A stretch of 57,952 bases of DNA. Origin: SIG435 sp045530725 (GTDB lineage Bacteria > Bacillota > Clostridia > UMGS1810). Position numbers and translations under genes: made by a program. The stretch lies in assembly GCA_045530725.1 (NCBI GenBank), contig JAZSCT010000008.1:1-57952 (forward strand), read 5' to 3'. Below the pieces are notes generated by a model. It had not been told where the DNA came from, ran no database searches, and saw nothing but the letters and a program-made list of their open reading frames with translations. Below are positions 8,948-14,974 of the stretch, piece after piece (position 1 is the first letter of the stretch; each line of letters begins with the position of its first letter).

Positions 8948-8976
8948 GGCTCCCTTGCACAAGGGAGCCTTTTTTT
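8948..8976 (+). terminator. Rho-independent terminator inside element A
   Basis: GGCTCCCTTG/CAAGGGAGCC with a very short loop, then T7. It ends no recognised gene: a poor promoter (TTGACT 8894, TATAAT 8919, 19-bp spacer) lies only ~50 bp before it. It may shield the passenger genes from outside transcription. Confidence 0.85.
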
Positions 8977-9146
8977 AAAAGTGTCATTTATAGGTGTCGG
9001 TTTTTCCCGGAAGATTTTCCAAACCTGATTTTTTTATTGATTTTAACCCGTAAAAAGCATTGTTGTTTTAGTAAAATTAATGGGTAAATATATATAAGTG
9101 TCGGTTTTTCCTTCTTCAGGGATATCCACCAGAAGAAGATAACCAA
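8977..9146 (+). repeat. Direct-repeat block shared by both elements, copy 1
   Basis: This block and 13113-13292 share an identical start (AAAAGTGTCATTTATAGG), the paired GTGTCGGTTTTT motifs about 110 bp apart, and the end GGATATCCACCAG. The middle has diverged. In both elements the block sits just before the passenger-gene promoter. Confidence 0.85.
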
Positions 9147-9232
9147 AGAATTAAAATAAAAACTTTTAGTATAAATAATTTTACAAAACAAGGTAAAGCA
9201 ATTTACTAAATGGAAAAAATATCTAAAAATCC

Positions 9233-9261
9233 TTGCAAATTGGTAAAAGATGTATTATAAT
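9233..9261 (+). promoter_or_regulatory. Promoter of the element A passenger genes
   Basis: TTGCAA (9233-9238), 17 bp, TATAAT (9256-9261). Its transcript would begin about 25 bp before the small ORF at 9296. Confidence 0.75.
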
Positions 9262-9295
9262 AAAACCAACAAATAGAGAAAAGGGGGAGATACCA

Positions 9296-9376
9296 ATGGT
9301 GAGCAATTTTTCAAAGAGGTTTGACTCGGTTATATTGCAGCTTTGGTTGTGTTCCTCTGATATTATAGAGATGTGA
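9296..9376 (+). CDS. Possible 26-residue leader peptide
   Basis: A small ORF with an excellent ribosome site (GGGGGAGA at 9283-9290) placed between a strong promoter and a strong terminator (9400-9450). The product begins MVSNFSKRFDSVILQ and ends in SSDIIEM. It matches nothing I recognise. Its position suggests a leader peptide whose translation could affect readthrough into the hydrolase gene at 9533, but it could also be a free small protein. The peptide has no run of a single amino acid that would indicate classic attenuation. Confidence 0.45.
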   Translation: MVSNFSKRFDSVILQLWLCSSDIIEM

Positions 9377-9399
9377 AAAATAAAGAAAGTTTGCAACGT

Positions 9400-9450
9400 A
9401 ACGTATAAGTCAATCCTCTTTGAAGATAAGAATTGATTTATACGTTTTTT
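9400..9450 (+). terminator. Terminator/attenuator between small ORF and hydrolase
   Basis: A 15-bp stem, AACGTATAAGTCAAT (9400-9414) with ATTGATTTATACGTT (9432-9446), broken by one G-T pair, then T6. It stands 83 bp before the hydrolase start, and I see no strong promoter in between, so expression of the gene would need readthrough. Confidence 0.8.
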
Positions 9451-9532
9451 GTTATTCGGGAAAGGTGGAAACACAAAGACGTGGCATTAAAATTAGGTTG
9501 TAAATTATGTATTTATAAGAAAGGAAAAAATT

Positions 9533-10240
9533 ATGAAAAGATTATTATCATGTTTATTATGCTTTGTGCTTTTGGCATCTTCAAGTATTTTAGTATCGGC
9601 GGAAGGATTTACCACTGCTTCAGGGGTAACCCCGCAACTTATAGATAGAGAGCAACAATTACTTGAACAAATAGAAAGTAATTTAGACTTGATACATGCA
9701 CAGATTGAGGAATATCAAAAAAACTATATTCCTCAAACTCGTGGTGTTTCTTATGGTGGTTTTCAATATTTAGATGGGGATATTTTGGTTACTAAAAGCA
9801 CTTCTTCAGCGGGACTAACAGGGCATGCTGGTATAATAGTAGGAACAAAAGTTTTGGAAATTACTCCAGCTTACAATGGTGGAGTTCCTGCAGCAATTTC
9901 TCTTTCAACTTGGTATACAAGGTATCCATCAACAATAGTTGTAAGATATAAAGTTAATAGAACCGTTCCTGTTAATGCAGCATGGTACGGACAAACATTT
10001 TATATTGATGGTGATGGAAATGATAATACATATTCATTGACCAGTTCTATGACTTCTTTGACCAAGGACTACTGCTCATCTTTAGTTTGGAAATGTTATC
10101 ACTTTGGTGCTGGTTTTGATTATAAGATTTCAGATCTTGGTTCATGGTATGTTCCCTCGCCTTTTTTGCCGTATTACTTTATAACTGATTTATATATGAT
10201 GTTCAATCAGTTTGAAGCTGTTCATAGCGTAAATTGGTAG
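9533..10240 (+). CDS. Secreted permuted NlpC/P60 (YiiX-like) cysteine hydrolase
   Basis: A 235-residue exported protein. Residues 1-24 are a signal peptide ending VSA. A short coiled region covers about 34-65. The rest matches permuted papain-like NlpC/P60 enzymes: a GDILVT strand, the histidine in LTGHAGIIVG, and only later the cysteine in KDYCSSLVWK, the His-before-Cys order typical of the permuted group. Such enzymes cleave peptide, amide or acyl bonds in the envelope; the substrate here is unknown. AAGAAAGGA precedes the ATG. It is a passenger gene of element A and is followed after 2 bp by a membrane protein gene, so the two may act together. Confidence 0.75.
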   Translation: MKRLLSCLLCFVLLASSSILVSAEGFTTASGVTPQLIDREQQLLEQIESNLDLIHAQIEEYQKNYIPQTRGVSYGGFQYLDGDILVTKSTSSAGLTGHAGIIVGTKVLEITPAYNGGVPAAISLSTWYTRYPSTIVVRYKVNRTVPVNAAWYGQTFYIDGDGNDNTYSLTSSMTSLTKDYCSSLVWKCYHFGAGFDYKISDLGSWYVPSPFLPYYFITDLYMMFNQFEAVHSVNW

Positions 10241-10242
10241 AT

Positions 10243-10608
10243 ATGAAAAAAATAATACTATTGTTTTATTTTATACCACATGTATTTTTAGGGATGTTTT
10301 TATTATGGAATATTGATAATATATTTACTTTATTATTGATGATTTTATTATGTATAATCCCTATTTACTTGGAGTTTATATATATAAAGTGTGGCGGTAA
10401 TATTGTCGGAGTATTGTTAGGAAATGTAGCTTCGTTCATATGTAATATTGTTCCCATACTATATTTTAATAGCATTGGAATAATGAAGAGTAATGGTTTG
10501 TTATGGCATGGCTATTTTAAACCTTTTTATACAGAGCAACTTTTTTTATCTGTATATATATTAATTTTAATAATACAACTAATGCATTATTTTTATTTAA
10601 AAAAATAG
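10243..10608 (+). CDS. Small integral membrane protein of unknown function
   Basis: A 121-residue protein with about four hydrophobic helices and almost nothing else. I start it at the ATG at 10243; a TTG at 10234 lies inside the upstream gene. It follows the hydrolase stop by 2 bp, so translation is probably coupled. I recognise no family. Base composition is strongly AT-rich, with many ATA and TTA codons, unlike the core genes around it, which fits a transferred passenger gene. Confidence 0.65.
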   Translation: MKKIILLFYFIPHVFLGMFLLWNIDNIFTLLLMILLCIIPIYLEFIYIKCGGNIVGVLLGNVASFICNIVPILYFNSIGIMKSNGLLWHGYFKPFYTEQLFLSVYILILIIQLMHYFYLKK

Positions 10609-10794
10609 CAGAATATGTTGACATTTTTGGTTATGTCATAATGGGAAGTGGCAAATAGGCTTATCTAAGCCAATATAAAAAGTGTCAGAAGAAATTACAA
10701 ACTGATCACACATAAGACCTTAAAAAGTGTATTTTGCTTAATGCAGGAAATTTAATTTTTGCAGAATAAAGTTGATAAGTTTCATAAAATATAG

Positions 10795-10827
10795 AACAGG
10801 CAAGTTTGAGAACTCTGCCTGTTTTTT
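10795..10827 (+). terminator. Terminator of element A passenger genes
   Basis: AACAGGCA/TGCCTGTT with an inner AGTT/AACT extension, then T6. No gene occupies 10609-10794. Confidence 0.8.
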
Positions 10828-10846
10828 CTTGTACTGAAATTTTTAC

Positions 10847-10891
10847 GAAATTTCAACTAAAAAATTATTTTACACAAAATAAAGTTATAGA
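10847..10891 (-). repeat. Right terminal inverted repeat, element A
   Basis: Ends AAAGTTATAGA and is the inverted counterpart of 8800-8845. It closely resembles the right end of the intact element at 14004-14057. Confidence 0.65.
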
Positions 10892-10899
10892 TATTTTGT
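10892..10899. repeat. Probable target-site duplication, left copy (TATTTTGT)
   Basis: The same eight bases directly follow the right end of the transposon (14058-14065). Eight base pairs is the duplication size known for the IS1595 family. Caution: the bases also follow the right end of element A, so similarity extending past related right ends is an alternative reading. Confidence 0.65.
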
Positions 10900-10945
10900 C
10901 CTATAACTCGATTTTCTGTGGAACAGACTTTTCGTTGAAATCCTA
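10900..10945 (+). repeat. Left terminal inverted repeat of the transposon
   Basis: Pairs with the reverse complement of 14004-14057: CCTATAACT, then ATTTTCTGTGGAA, then a TTTT-GTTGA segment are conserved in both ends. Confidence 0.75.
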
Positions 10946-11029
10946 AAGAGAAATTGAATTGTAAAGGCATTTTTATATGAATAATTGATTGTGTTGCAAA
11001 GTTCCACACAATATAAACAATATTAGAGG

Positions 11030-11394
11030 TTTTATAAAAACTGTCAAAAGTTTTATAAAATCTCTTTTGTTTTTTATAAAACCGATTATAAAAAATCCTT
11101 ATTCTTTTATAAAAGATTGCAGAAGATTTATAAAAGATATTTAGACTTTTATAAATCATTGACCGACTTTTTATAAAATCAAAGACGGATTTTTATAATT
11201 TTAGGGATAACCTTTTATAAAACTAATGCCGACATTTTATAAAAGTTGCTTGATTATTTTATAATTTCAGTATAAAGGTTTTATAATTCCTTCCGTAATC
11301 TTTTATAATTTCAGTTCCGGAGTTCTATAATTTATGTCCTACCCTTTTATAAACAGTTGCCGATGTTTTATAAAAGATGTCCATTCTTTTATAA
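11030..11394. repeat. Array of about 18 TTTTATAAAA palindromes at 21-22 bp spacing
   Basis: The centres of the TTATAA cores fall at 11034, 11055, 11076, 11088, 11109, 11130, 11151, 11173, 11195, 11217, 11239, 11261, 11283, 11305, 11327, 11349, 11370 and 11391 (each +0.5). All steps are 21 or 22 bp except one of 12. The 11-12 bases between motifs are not conserved. The spacing is two helical turns, so all sites face the same side of the DNA. The array ends 20 bp before the transposase -35 hexamer. Binding sites for the transposase or a host protein are the natural inference. Confidence 0.9.
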
Positions 11395-11414
11395 AAACTG
11401 TTAGAAATGCTGAT

Positions 11415-11443
11415 TTGACAATATTTGCATACTTTTATATAAT
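11415..11443 (+). promoter_or_regulatory. Consensus promoter of the transposase gene
   Basis: Perfect TTGACA (11415-11420), 17 bp, perfect TATAAT (11438-11443). The -10 region TTTTATATAA itself resembles the array motif, so array-binding protein could repress it. Confidence 0.85.
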
Positions 11444-11472
11444 ATAAGTATCGAAAAAGGGGGTGTATAGGT

Positions 11473-13107
11473 ATGCACTTGAGCAAATTAATGGAAAAAT
11501 ATCCTAAAATAGATAAAAGGTTAAAAGAATTAAAAAAAGAATTAAAATCCTTGTCAAAAGAAGACTTGGCGTGGGTGTTAAAGGGTTTTTTGCCACCCGA
11601 GAAAAAGCCAACCCGACCACCAACAGATTATGAAATCTTTATTGACAAATATGGGTTAAAACCTGCTTGTCCTTACTGCACAAGCCGATTATATCACCCA
11701 CACGGGTTAGACGATTATGGAAAACCCCGATATAAGTGCAGAAAATGTGGGAAAACTTATACCATAATGACAGGTACATTTGCAGATAAATCTACATTCC
11801 CCCTACCTGTGCAGATTGCAGTAATTAACTATACTTTAATGGGTTTATCCTTATCCGCTTGTCGGCGTAATTTAGAGGTTGACTACGGGTGGCATACCTC
11901 AGAAGGCACAATTTTGTTATACAGACATAAGTTCTTAAAAGCCCTTTTAGAACACTACGGAATGCCGAAATTATCTGGTGTAGTTCAGGTTGACGAAACA
12001 TATTTCAGGGAAAATCAAAAGGGTGCAATGGAATTAGTCAATGTTGCACCAACCGCAGTAAAAGAGAGAAAACCCCGACTTGAAAACACACATATCCCGT
12101 CCGAACTTGGGATTTTTGGACCAGAGTTTGCCTGTGTTGTTACGGGGATAGATAGTAATGGTTATGTTGTAGCAGTTCTGTCGGGTTTAGGGAAAAGCAG
12201 TTCTCAAATACTTGAAGATTATTTCAGTGATTATTTAGGGGATATAACCTTCTTATGTAGTGACGATTATGACGCCTACACTCGGTATTGTGATAATAAT
12301 GCTATTCCGCATTACATACAACCTTCTGATATGAAGAATATAGTTAGAAAAGAGCAAAAGGACTGGGCAGAAAAGCATAATGGGAGAGAATTGGCAGAAG
12401 AAACAATCCTTAAAAGATATTATCATACACAAGGGCTTGACAGGGTGGAAAACTACGGAAGGTTAAGTTTTGCAGAGTTTGAGAGATTAAAAGCCGAAAA
12501 ACACTTGACATTAGATATCATTGACAGTTTTCATATTCAATTAAAGCGACATATCAACAAAAACTTGACAGGTGTTGCTACTGTGTATTTGCCTTTATAC
12601 CTTGCTTTATATGTATTCAAGCATAATTGGAGTATCAGCCACAACAAACAACACCCCACTTCCCGACATGACGCTGAAAAGATACTCATTGACTTACTGC
12701 TAAATAGAGGGACAGCATACCGTAGTGAGGATATAAAGGGTGGGAATATCCTTGATTATGTAAAGCCTACCACTCATTATATAAACAATCTGCAAGAACT
12801 GACAGAAGAAATGAGAAAGAAATCAAATGATATGGGCTTTACTTTTGACGAAAATGATAGGCTTTTAACATTTAACAAGAGAAAATATTTCAGGAATTGC
12901 GGAATAACAAAGTTAAAGCAGATATGCAAGGAATATCATATAAAAGGCTATACTGCTATTGACAGTAAAGAGAGATTAGCAAAATTAATCTGTGAACTAC
13001 CACAAGTCAATGACATTTTTCTTGGACTTGTTGCCGCAGACCACTTGCACTCACAATTTATGGAAGATATACAACTAATGATACAACAAGCAAAAGAACT
13101 TGACTAG
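11473..13107 (+). CDS. IS1595-family-like transposase with C-terminal SAP-like domain
   Basis: A 544-residue transposase. Residues 66-92 form a zinc ribbon (C66-x2-C69, C89-x2-C92) followed by a helical region. The DDE core has VDETY at D174, SDDYDAY at D264/D265, and DIIDSFHIQLKRHI, where the IS1595/ISXO2 group has a conserved N-x-I-E before the LKR helix; here the position reads D351-S. Residues 470-505 (GITKLKQICKEYHIKGYTA and on) look like a SAP-type helix-extended-helix DNA-binding motif. It is longer than simple IS1595 transposases. The start has GGGGGTG before it, and the gene is uninterrupted, so it may be active. It would bind the terminal repeats and move the element. Confidence 0.85.
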   Translation: MHLSKLMEKYPKIDKRLKELKKELKSLSKEDLAWVLKGFLPPEKKPTRPPTDYEIFIDKYGLKPACPYCTSRLYHPHGLDDYGKPRYKCRKCGKTYTIMTGTFADKSTFPLPVQIAVINYTLMGLSLSACRRNLEVDYGWHTSEGTILLYRHKFLKALLEHYGMPKLSGVVQVDETYFRENQKGAMELVNVAPTAVKERKPRLENTHIPSELGIFGPEFACVVTGIDSNGYVVAVLSGLGKSSSQILEDYFSDYLGDITFLCSDDYDAYTRYCDNNAIPHYIQPSDMKNIVRKEQKDWAEKHNGRELAEETILKRYYHTQGLDRVENYGRLSFAEFERLKAEKHLTLDIIDSFHIQLKRHINKNLTGVATVYLPLYLALYVFKHNWSISHNKQHPTSRHDAEKILIDLLLNRGTAYRSEDIKGGNILDYVKPTTHYINNLQELTEEMRKKSNDMGFTFDENDRLLTFNKRKYFRNCGITKLKQICKEYHIKGYTAIDSKERLAKLICELPQVNDIFLGLVAADHLHSQFMEDIQLMIQQAKELD

Positions 13108-13112
13108 ATCTC

Positions 13113-13292
13113 AAAAGTGTCATTTATAGGTGTCGGTTTTTCCCGGAAGATTTTCCGACCTTACTATTTTTATTGATTTTACCCGCTAAAAAGTATAGTT
13201 TTTTAGAAAAATTAATAGACATAAAGGGGTAAATGGTCAAAAGTGTCGGTTTTTTTCTTCTTCGGGGATATCCACCAGACGGAGATAACCAT
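13113..13292 (+). repeat. Direct-repeat block shared by both elements, copy 2
   Basis: Begins 6 bp after the transposase stop and corresponds to 8977-9146. It contains two AAGTGTC...GTCGGTTTTT motifs and a GGATATCC palindrome. No terminator hairpin is evident directly after the transposase, so this block may also mark the transcript end. Confidence 0.85.
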
Positions 13293-13326
13293 AACAGGGC
13301 ACATTGCTGAAAATACAGTAAAGCCA

Positions 13327-13355
13327 TTGACGGAATACAAGAAAATTGCTATACT
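13327..13355 (+). promoter_or_regulatory. Promoter of the NUDIX passenger gene
   Basis: TTGACG (13327-13332), 17 bp, TATACT (13350-13355). It lies just after the shared block, as does the passenger promoter of element A. Confidence 0.75.
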
Positions 13356-13459
13356 GTAGTAGAAAATCATTGAAAGGGTGCAGTTCACTTATGACACCTT
13401 TTGAGTAATATATGATTAATCATTTATGTGCTATTTATATTTTGCAAGAGGTGATTATA

Positions 13460-13900
13460 ATGAAGGTTCGTAATAATGCAAGAGCATTTATTATTAATGA
13501 AAATAATGAAATACTTTTACAAAAGTTCGAGTTTAGTTTTACAGGAGTTCTAAATATACTTTGGGTTACACCAGGCGGAGGTGTAGAAGAAAACGAAAGT
13601 TTTGAGCAAACATTAGAAAGAGAATTATTTGAAGAACTTGGACTAAGCATAAATGTTAAGAATAAAAGCATATTGACATTAGATATTCCATTTAATAGTA
13701 AAAACGGAAAGTTTATAAGTCATGAAGTGTATTATTTGGTACATATACCAAAAGATACAGTTTTTATGTTAGATAATATGCAAGAAAATGAAAAAAACAC
13801 CTTTCATAATATTAAATGGTGGAGTTTGAATGAACTCGAAAAGACAGAAGATAACTTTGAACCAAGAGACCAAATATTAAATCTTTTGAAAAATATATAG
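13460..13900 (+). CDS. NUDIX hydrolase (transposon passenger)
   Basis: A 146-residue NUDIX hydrolase. The start at 13460 follows AAGAGGTG; the reading frame extends upstream without support. The Nudix box is complete: the segment beginning GGGVEENESFEQTLER and ending ELFEELGL fits G-x5-E-x7-R-E-U-x-E-E-x-G-U. Enzymes of this family hydrolyse nucleoside diphosphates linked to another group; the substrate cannot be predicted. It lies inside the transposon with its own promoter and terminator, AT-rich like the other passenger genes, so it probably travels with the element. It could sanitise nucleotides or inactivate a compound, but that is inference. Confidence 0.85.
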   Translation: MKVRNNARAFIINENNEILLQKFEFSFTGVLNILWVTPGGGVEENESFEQTLERELFEELGLSINVKNKSILTLDIPFNSKNGKFISHEVYYLVHIPKDTVFMLDNMQENEKNTFHNIKWWSLNELEKTEDNFEPRDQILNLLKNI

Positions 13901-13956
13901 TACAACATATAGTTTAAGAAAAATATATTATTCTTTTAACGACAATTTCTGGTTTG

Positions 13957-13986
13957 TGGGTAAAGTATTGGACTTTACCCATTTTT
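13957..13986 (+). terminator. Terminator of the NUDIX gene
   Basis: TGGGTAAAGT (13957-13966) pairs with ACTTTACCCA (13972-13981), then T5. Confidence 0.9.
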
Positions 13987-14003
13987 ATTTGCCGAATAAT
14001 CAG

Positions 14004-14057
14004 TTTTGTTGCGAAATCTCAACAAAAAAATTATTCCACAGAAAATAAAGTTATAGG
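14004..14057 (-). repeat. Right terminal inverted repeat of the transposon
   Basis: Ends AAAGTTATAGG, the inverse of the left end at 10900; TTCCACAGAAAAT inside it matches ATTTTCTGTGGAA of the left end. Confidence 0.75.
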
Positions 14058-14065
14058 TATTTTGT
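14058..14065. repeat. Probable target-site duplication, right copy (TATTTTGT)
   Basis: Identical to 10892-10899 on the other side of the transposon. Confidence 0.65.
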
Positions 14066-14072
14066 TCAAATC

Positions 14073-14101
14073 TTGATTAATACATATTATTATGGTAAAA
14101 T
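14073..14101 (+). promoter_or_regulatory. Possible promoter of ybaK
   Basis: TTGATT (14073-14078), 17 bp, TAAAAT (14096-14101). It lies just outside the transposon, 67 bp before the gene. Confidence 0.5.
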
Positions 14102-14167
14102 AAAATGTATGTTAATAAGGCAAATTACAAACTGTAATGAAATAGAGTATCAAAGAAAGGACTTTTT

Positions 14168-14644
14168 ATGGAAAAGACAAATGTAATGAGACTTCTTGAC
14201 GGAAAGAAGATAAAATATACGCCTCATCAGTATGACAATACCATAACTGACGGCGAAACCATCACATCAATTCTCAATCAGGATGCAAACAGAGTATTCA
14301 AGACTCTTGTCACAAGAGCAAATACAAATGTGCATTATGTATTTGTAGTTCCTGTGTGCGAAAGTCTAAACCTTAAGAAAGCCGCTAAGGCAGTAGGGGT
14401 TAAATCCATCGAAATGATCAAGCAGAAAGAACTTCTGCCCCTTACAGGATACATCCACGGTGGATGCTCCCCCATCGGTATGAAAAAAGCATTCAAGACT
14501 GTGTTTCATTCCACATTTATTGATTTTGAAACAGTTATGTTTTCTGCGGGAAAGGTTGGGTATCAGGTAGAGATAAATCCCCATGATGCCATAAACTATA
14601 TCGGTGCAGAAACTTCTGATCTTACAGATGAAAAGGAGATATAA
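14168..14644 (+). CDS. ybaK: Cys-tRNA(Pro)/Cys-tRNA(Cys) deacylase, YbaK/EbsC family
   Basis: A 158-residue trans-editing protein. The family acts on tRNA(Pro) mischarged with cysteine by prolyl-tRNA synthetase and releases the wrong amino acid. Diagnostic parts are the central LVTRANTNVHYVFVVPV strand, the lysine-rich KKAAKAVGVKSIEM helix and GGCSPIGMKK, the conserved glycine/proline loop of the YbaK pocket. AAAGGA precedes the ATG. Length is normal. It is followed at once by a small membrane protein gene whose ribosome site overlaps its last codons (AAGGAGAT). Confidence 0.9.
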   Translation: MEKTNVMRLLDGKKIKYTPHQYDNTITDGETITSILNQDANRVFKTLVTRANTNVHYVFVVPVCESLNLKKAAKAVGVKSIEMIKQKELLPLTGYIHGGCSPIGMKKAFKTVFHSTFIDFETVMFSAGKVGYQVEINPHDAINYIGAETSDLTDEKEI

Positions 14645-14645
14645 T

Positions 14646-14936
14646 ATGAAAAGATTTTGTGAAATAATGGTAGTATTATACATCATTCTCTTTATACCGG
14701 TAAGCATTATAAGTTCATCTTATGATTTGTTTGCAGGCATTGGCGCAGAGTATGCAAATCAGTTTATTGTATCTACGGTAGGTTTCTTTGTGAGGCTTAT
14801 GCCGCTTGTGGTATTTTGCGCGGCAGGGTTTGGCTATGCAATGAACAAAACCGAAAAGTACAATATATCCATATACATCCTTATGGTACCTGTGGTGATA
14901 TTTATATACATATGGCTGGGTATTATGTTTGCATAA
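14646..14936 (+). CDS. Small membrane protein, function unknown
   Basis: A 96-residue protein with three hydrophobic helices. The ATG at 14646 has AAGGAGATATA directly before it, overlapping the end of ybaK by position, so translation is probably coupled. The longer frame from 14604 lies within ybaK and lacks a ribosome site. I recognise no family. It sits between ybaK and a lipid-linked flippase gene on the same strand. Confidence 0.7.
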   Translation: MKRFCEIMVVLYIILFIPVSIISSSYDLFAGIGAEYANQFIVSTVGFFVRLMPLVVFCAAGFGYAMNKTEKYNISIYILMVPVVIFIYIWLGIMFA

Positions 14937-14974
14937 TCTGATATTGCTATCATAAAATAAACAGAGGTGTCAAA

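Larger units (their letters stand above)
8800..10891. mobile_element. Transposase-less element related to the neighbouring IS1595-like transposon
   Basis: The left end CCTATAACTCGATTTTCTG (8800 on) matches the left end of the intact transposon at 10900 and the resemblance runs for about 100 bp. The right end (about 10847-10891) is an imperfect inverted copy ending in AAAGTTATAGA. Inside are a block shared with the transposon (8977-9146), a small ORF, a papain-like hydrolase gene and a membrane protein gene, but no transposase. No matching target duplication is visible (TTTGTGTG left, TATTTTGT right). It is either a non-autonomous passenger element or the remains of one that lost its transposase. 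Confidence 0.65.
10900..14057 (+). mobile_element. Intact IS1595-like transposon with NUDIX passenger gene
   Basis: A 3158-bp element. It begins CCTATAACT and ends AGTTATAGG, with related inverted ends of about 45 bp, and is flanked by TATTTTGT on both sides. From left to right: terminal repeat, an array of TTTTATAAAA palindromes (11030-11394), promoter, transposase, a block shared with element A, a NUDIX gene with its own promoter and terminator, and the right terminal repeat. IS1595 members carrying passenger genes are known and have been described as transporter IS; this fits that class. Confidence 0.75.

Noticed and set aside
8894..8976. Small RNA gene between a promoter-like pair and the terminator at 8948
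   Set aside because: The hexamers are 19 bp apart and the transcript would be under 50 nt, mostly hairpin.
8988..9191. Reverse-strand 67-codon frame sharing its last ten residues with one at 13124-13327
   Set aside because: The shared end comes from the conserved DNA block; the rest is not conserved as protein and there is no ribosome site, so coding is unlikely.
11030..11394. CRISPR array
   Set aside because: Repeats are only about 10 bp, palindromic and AT-only, spacers are 11-12 bp, and no cas genes are present.
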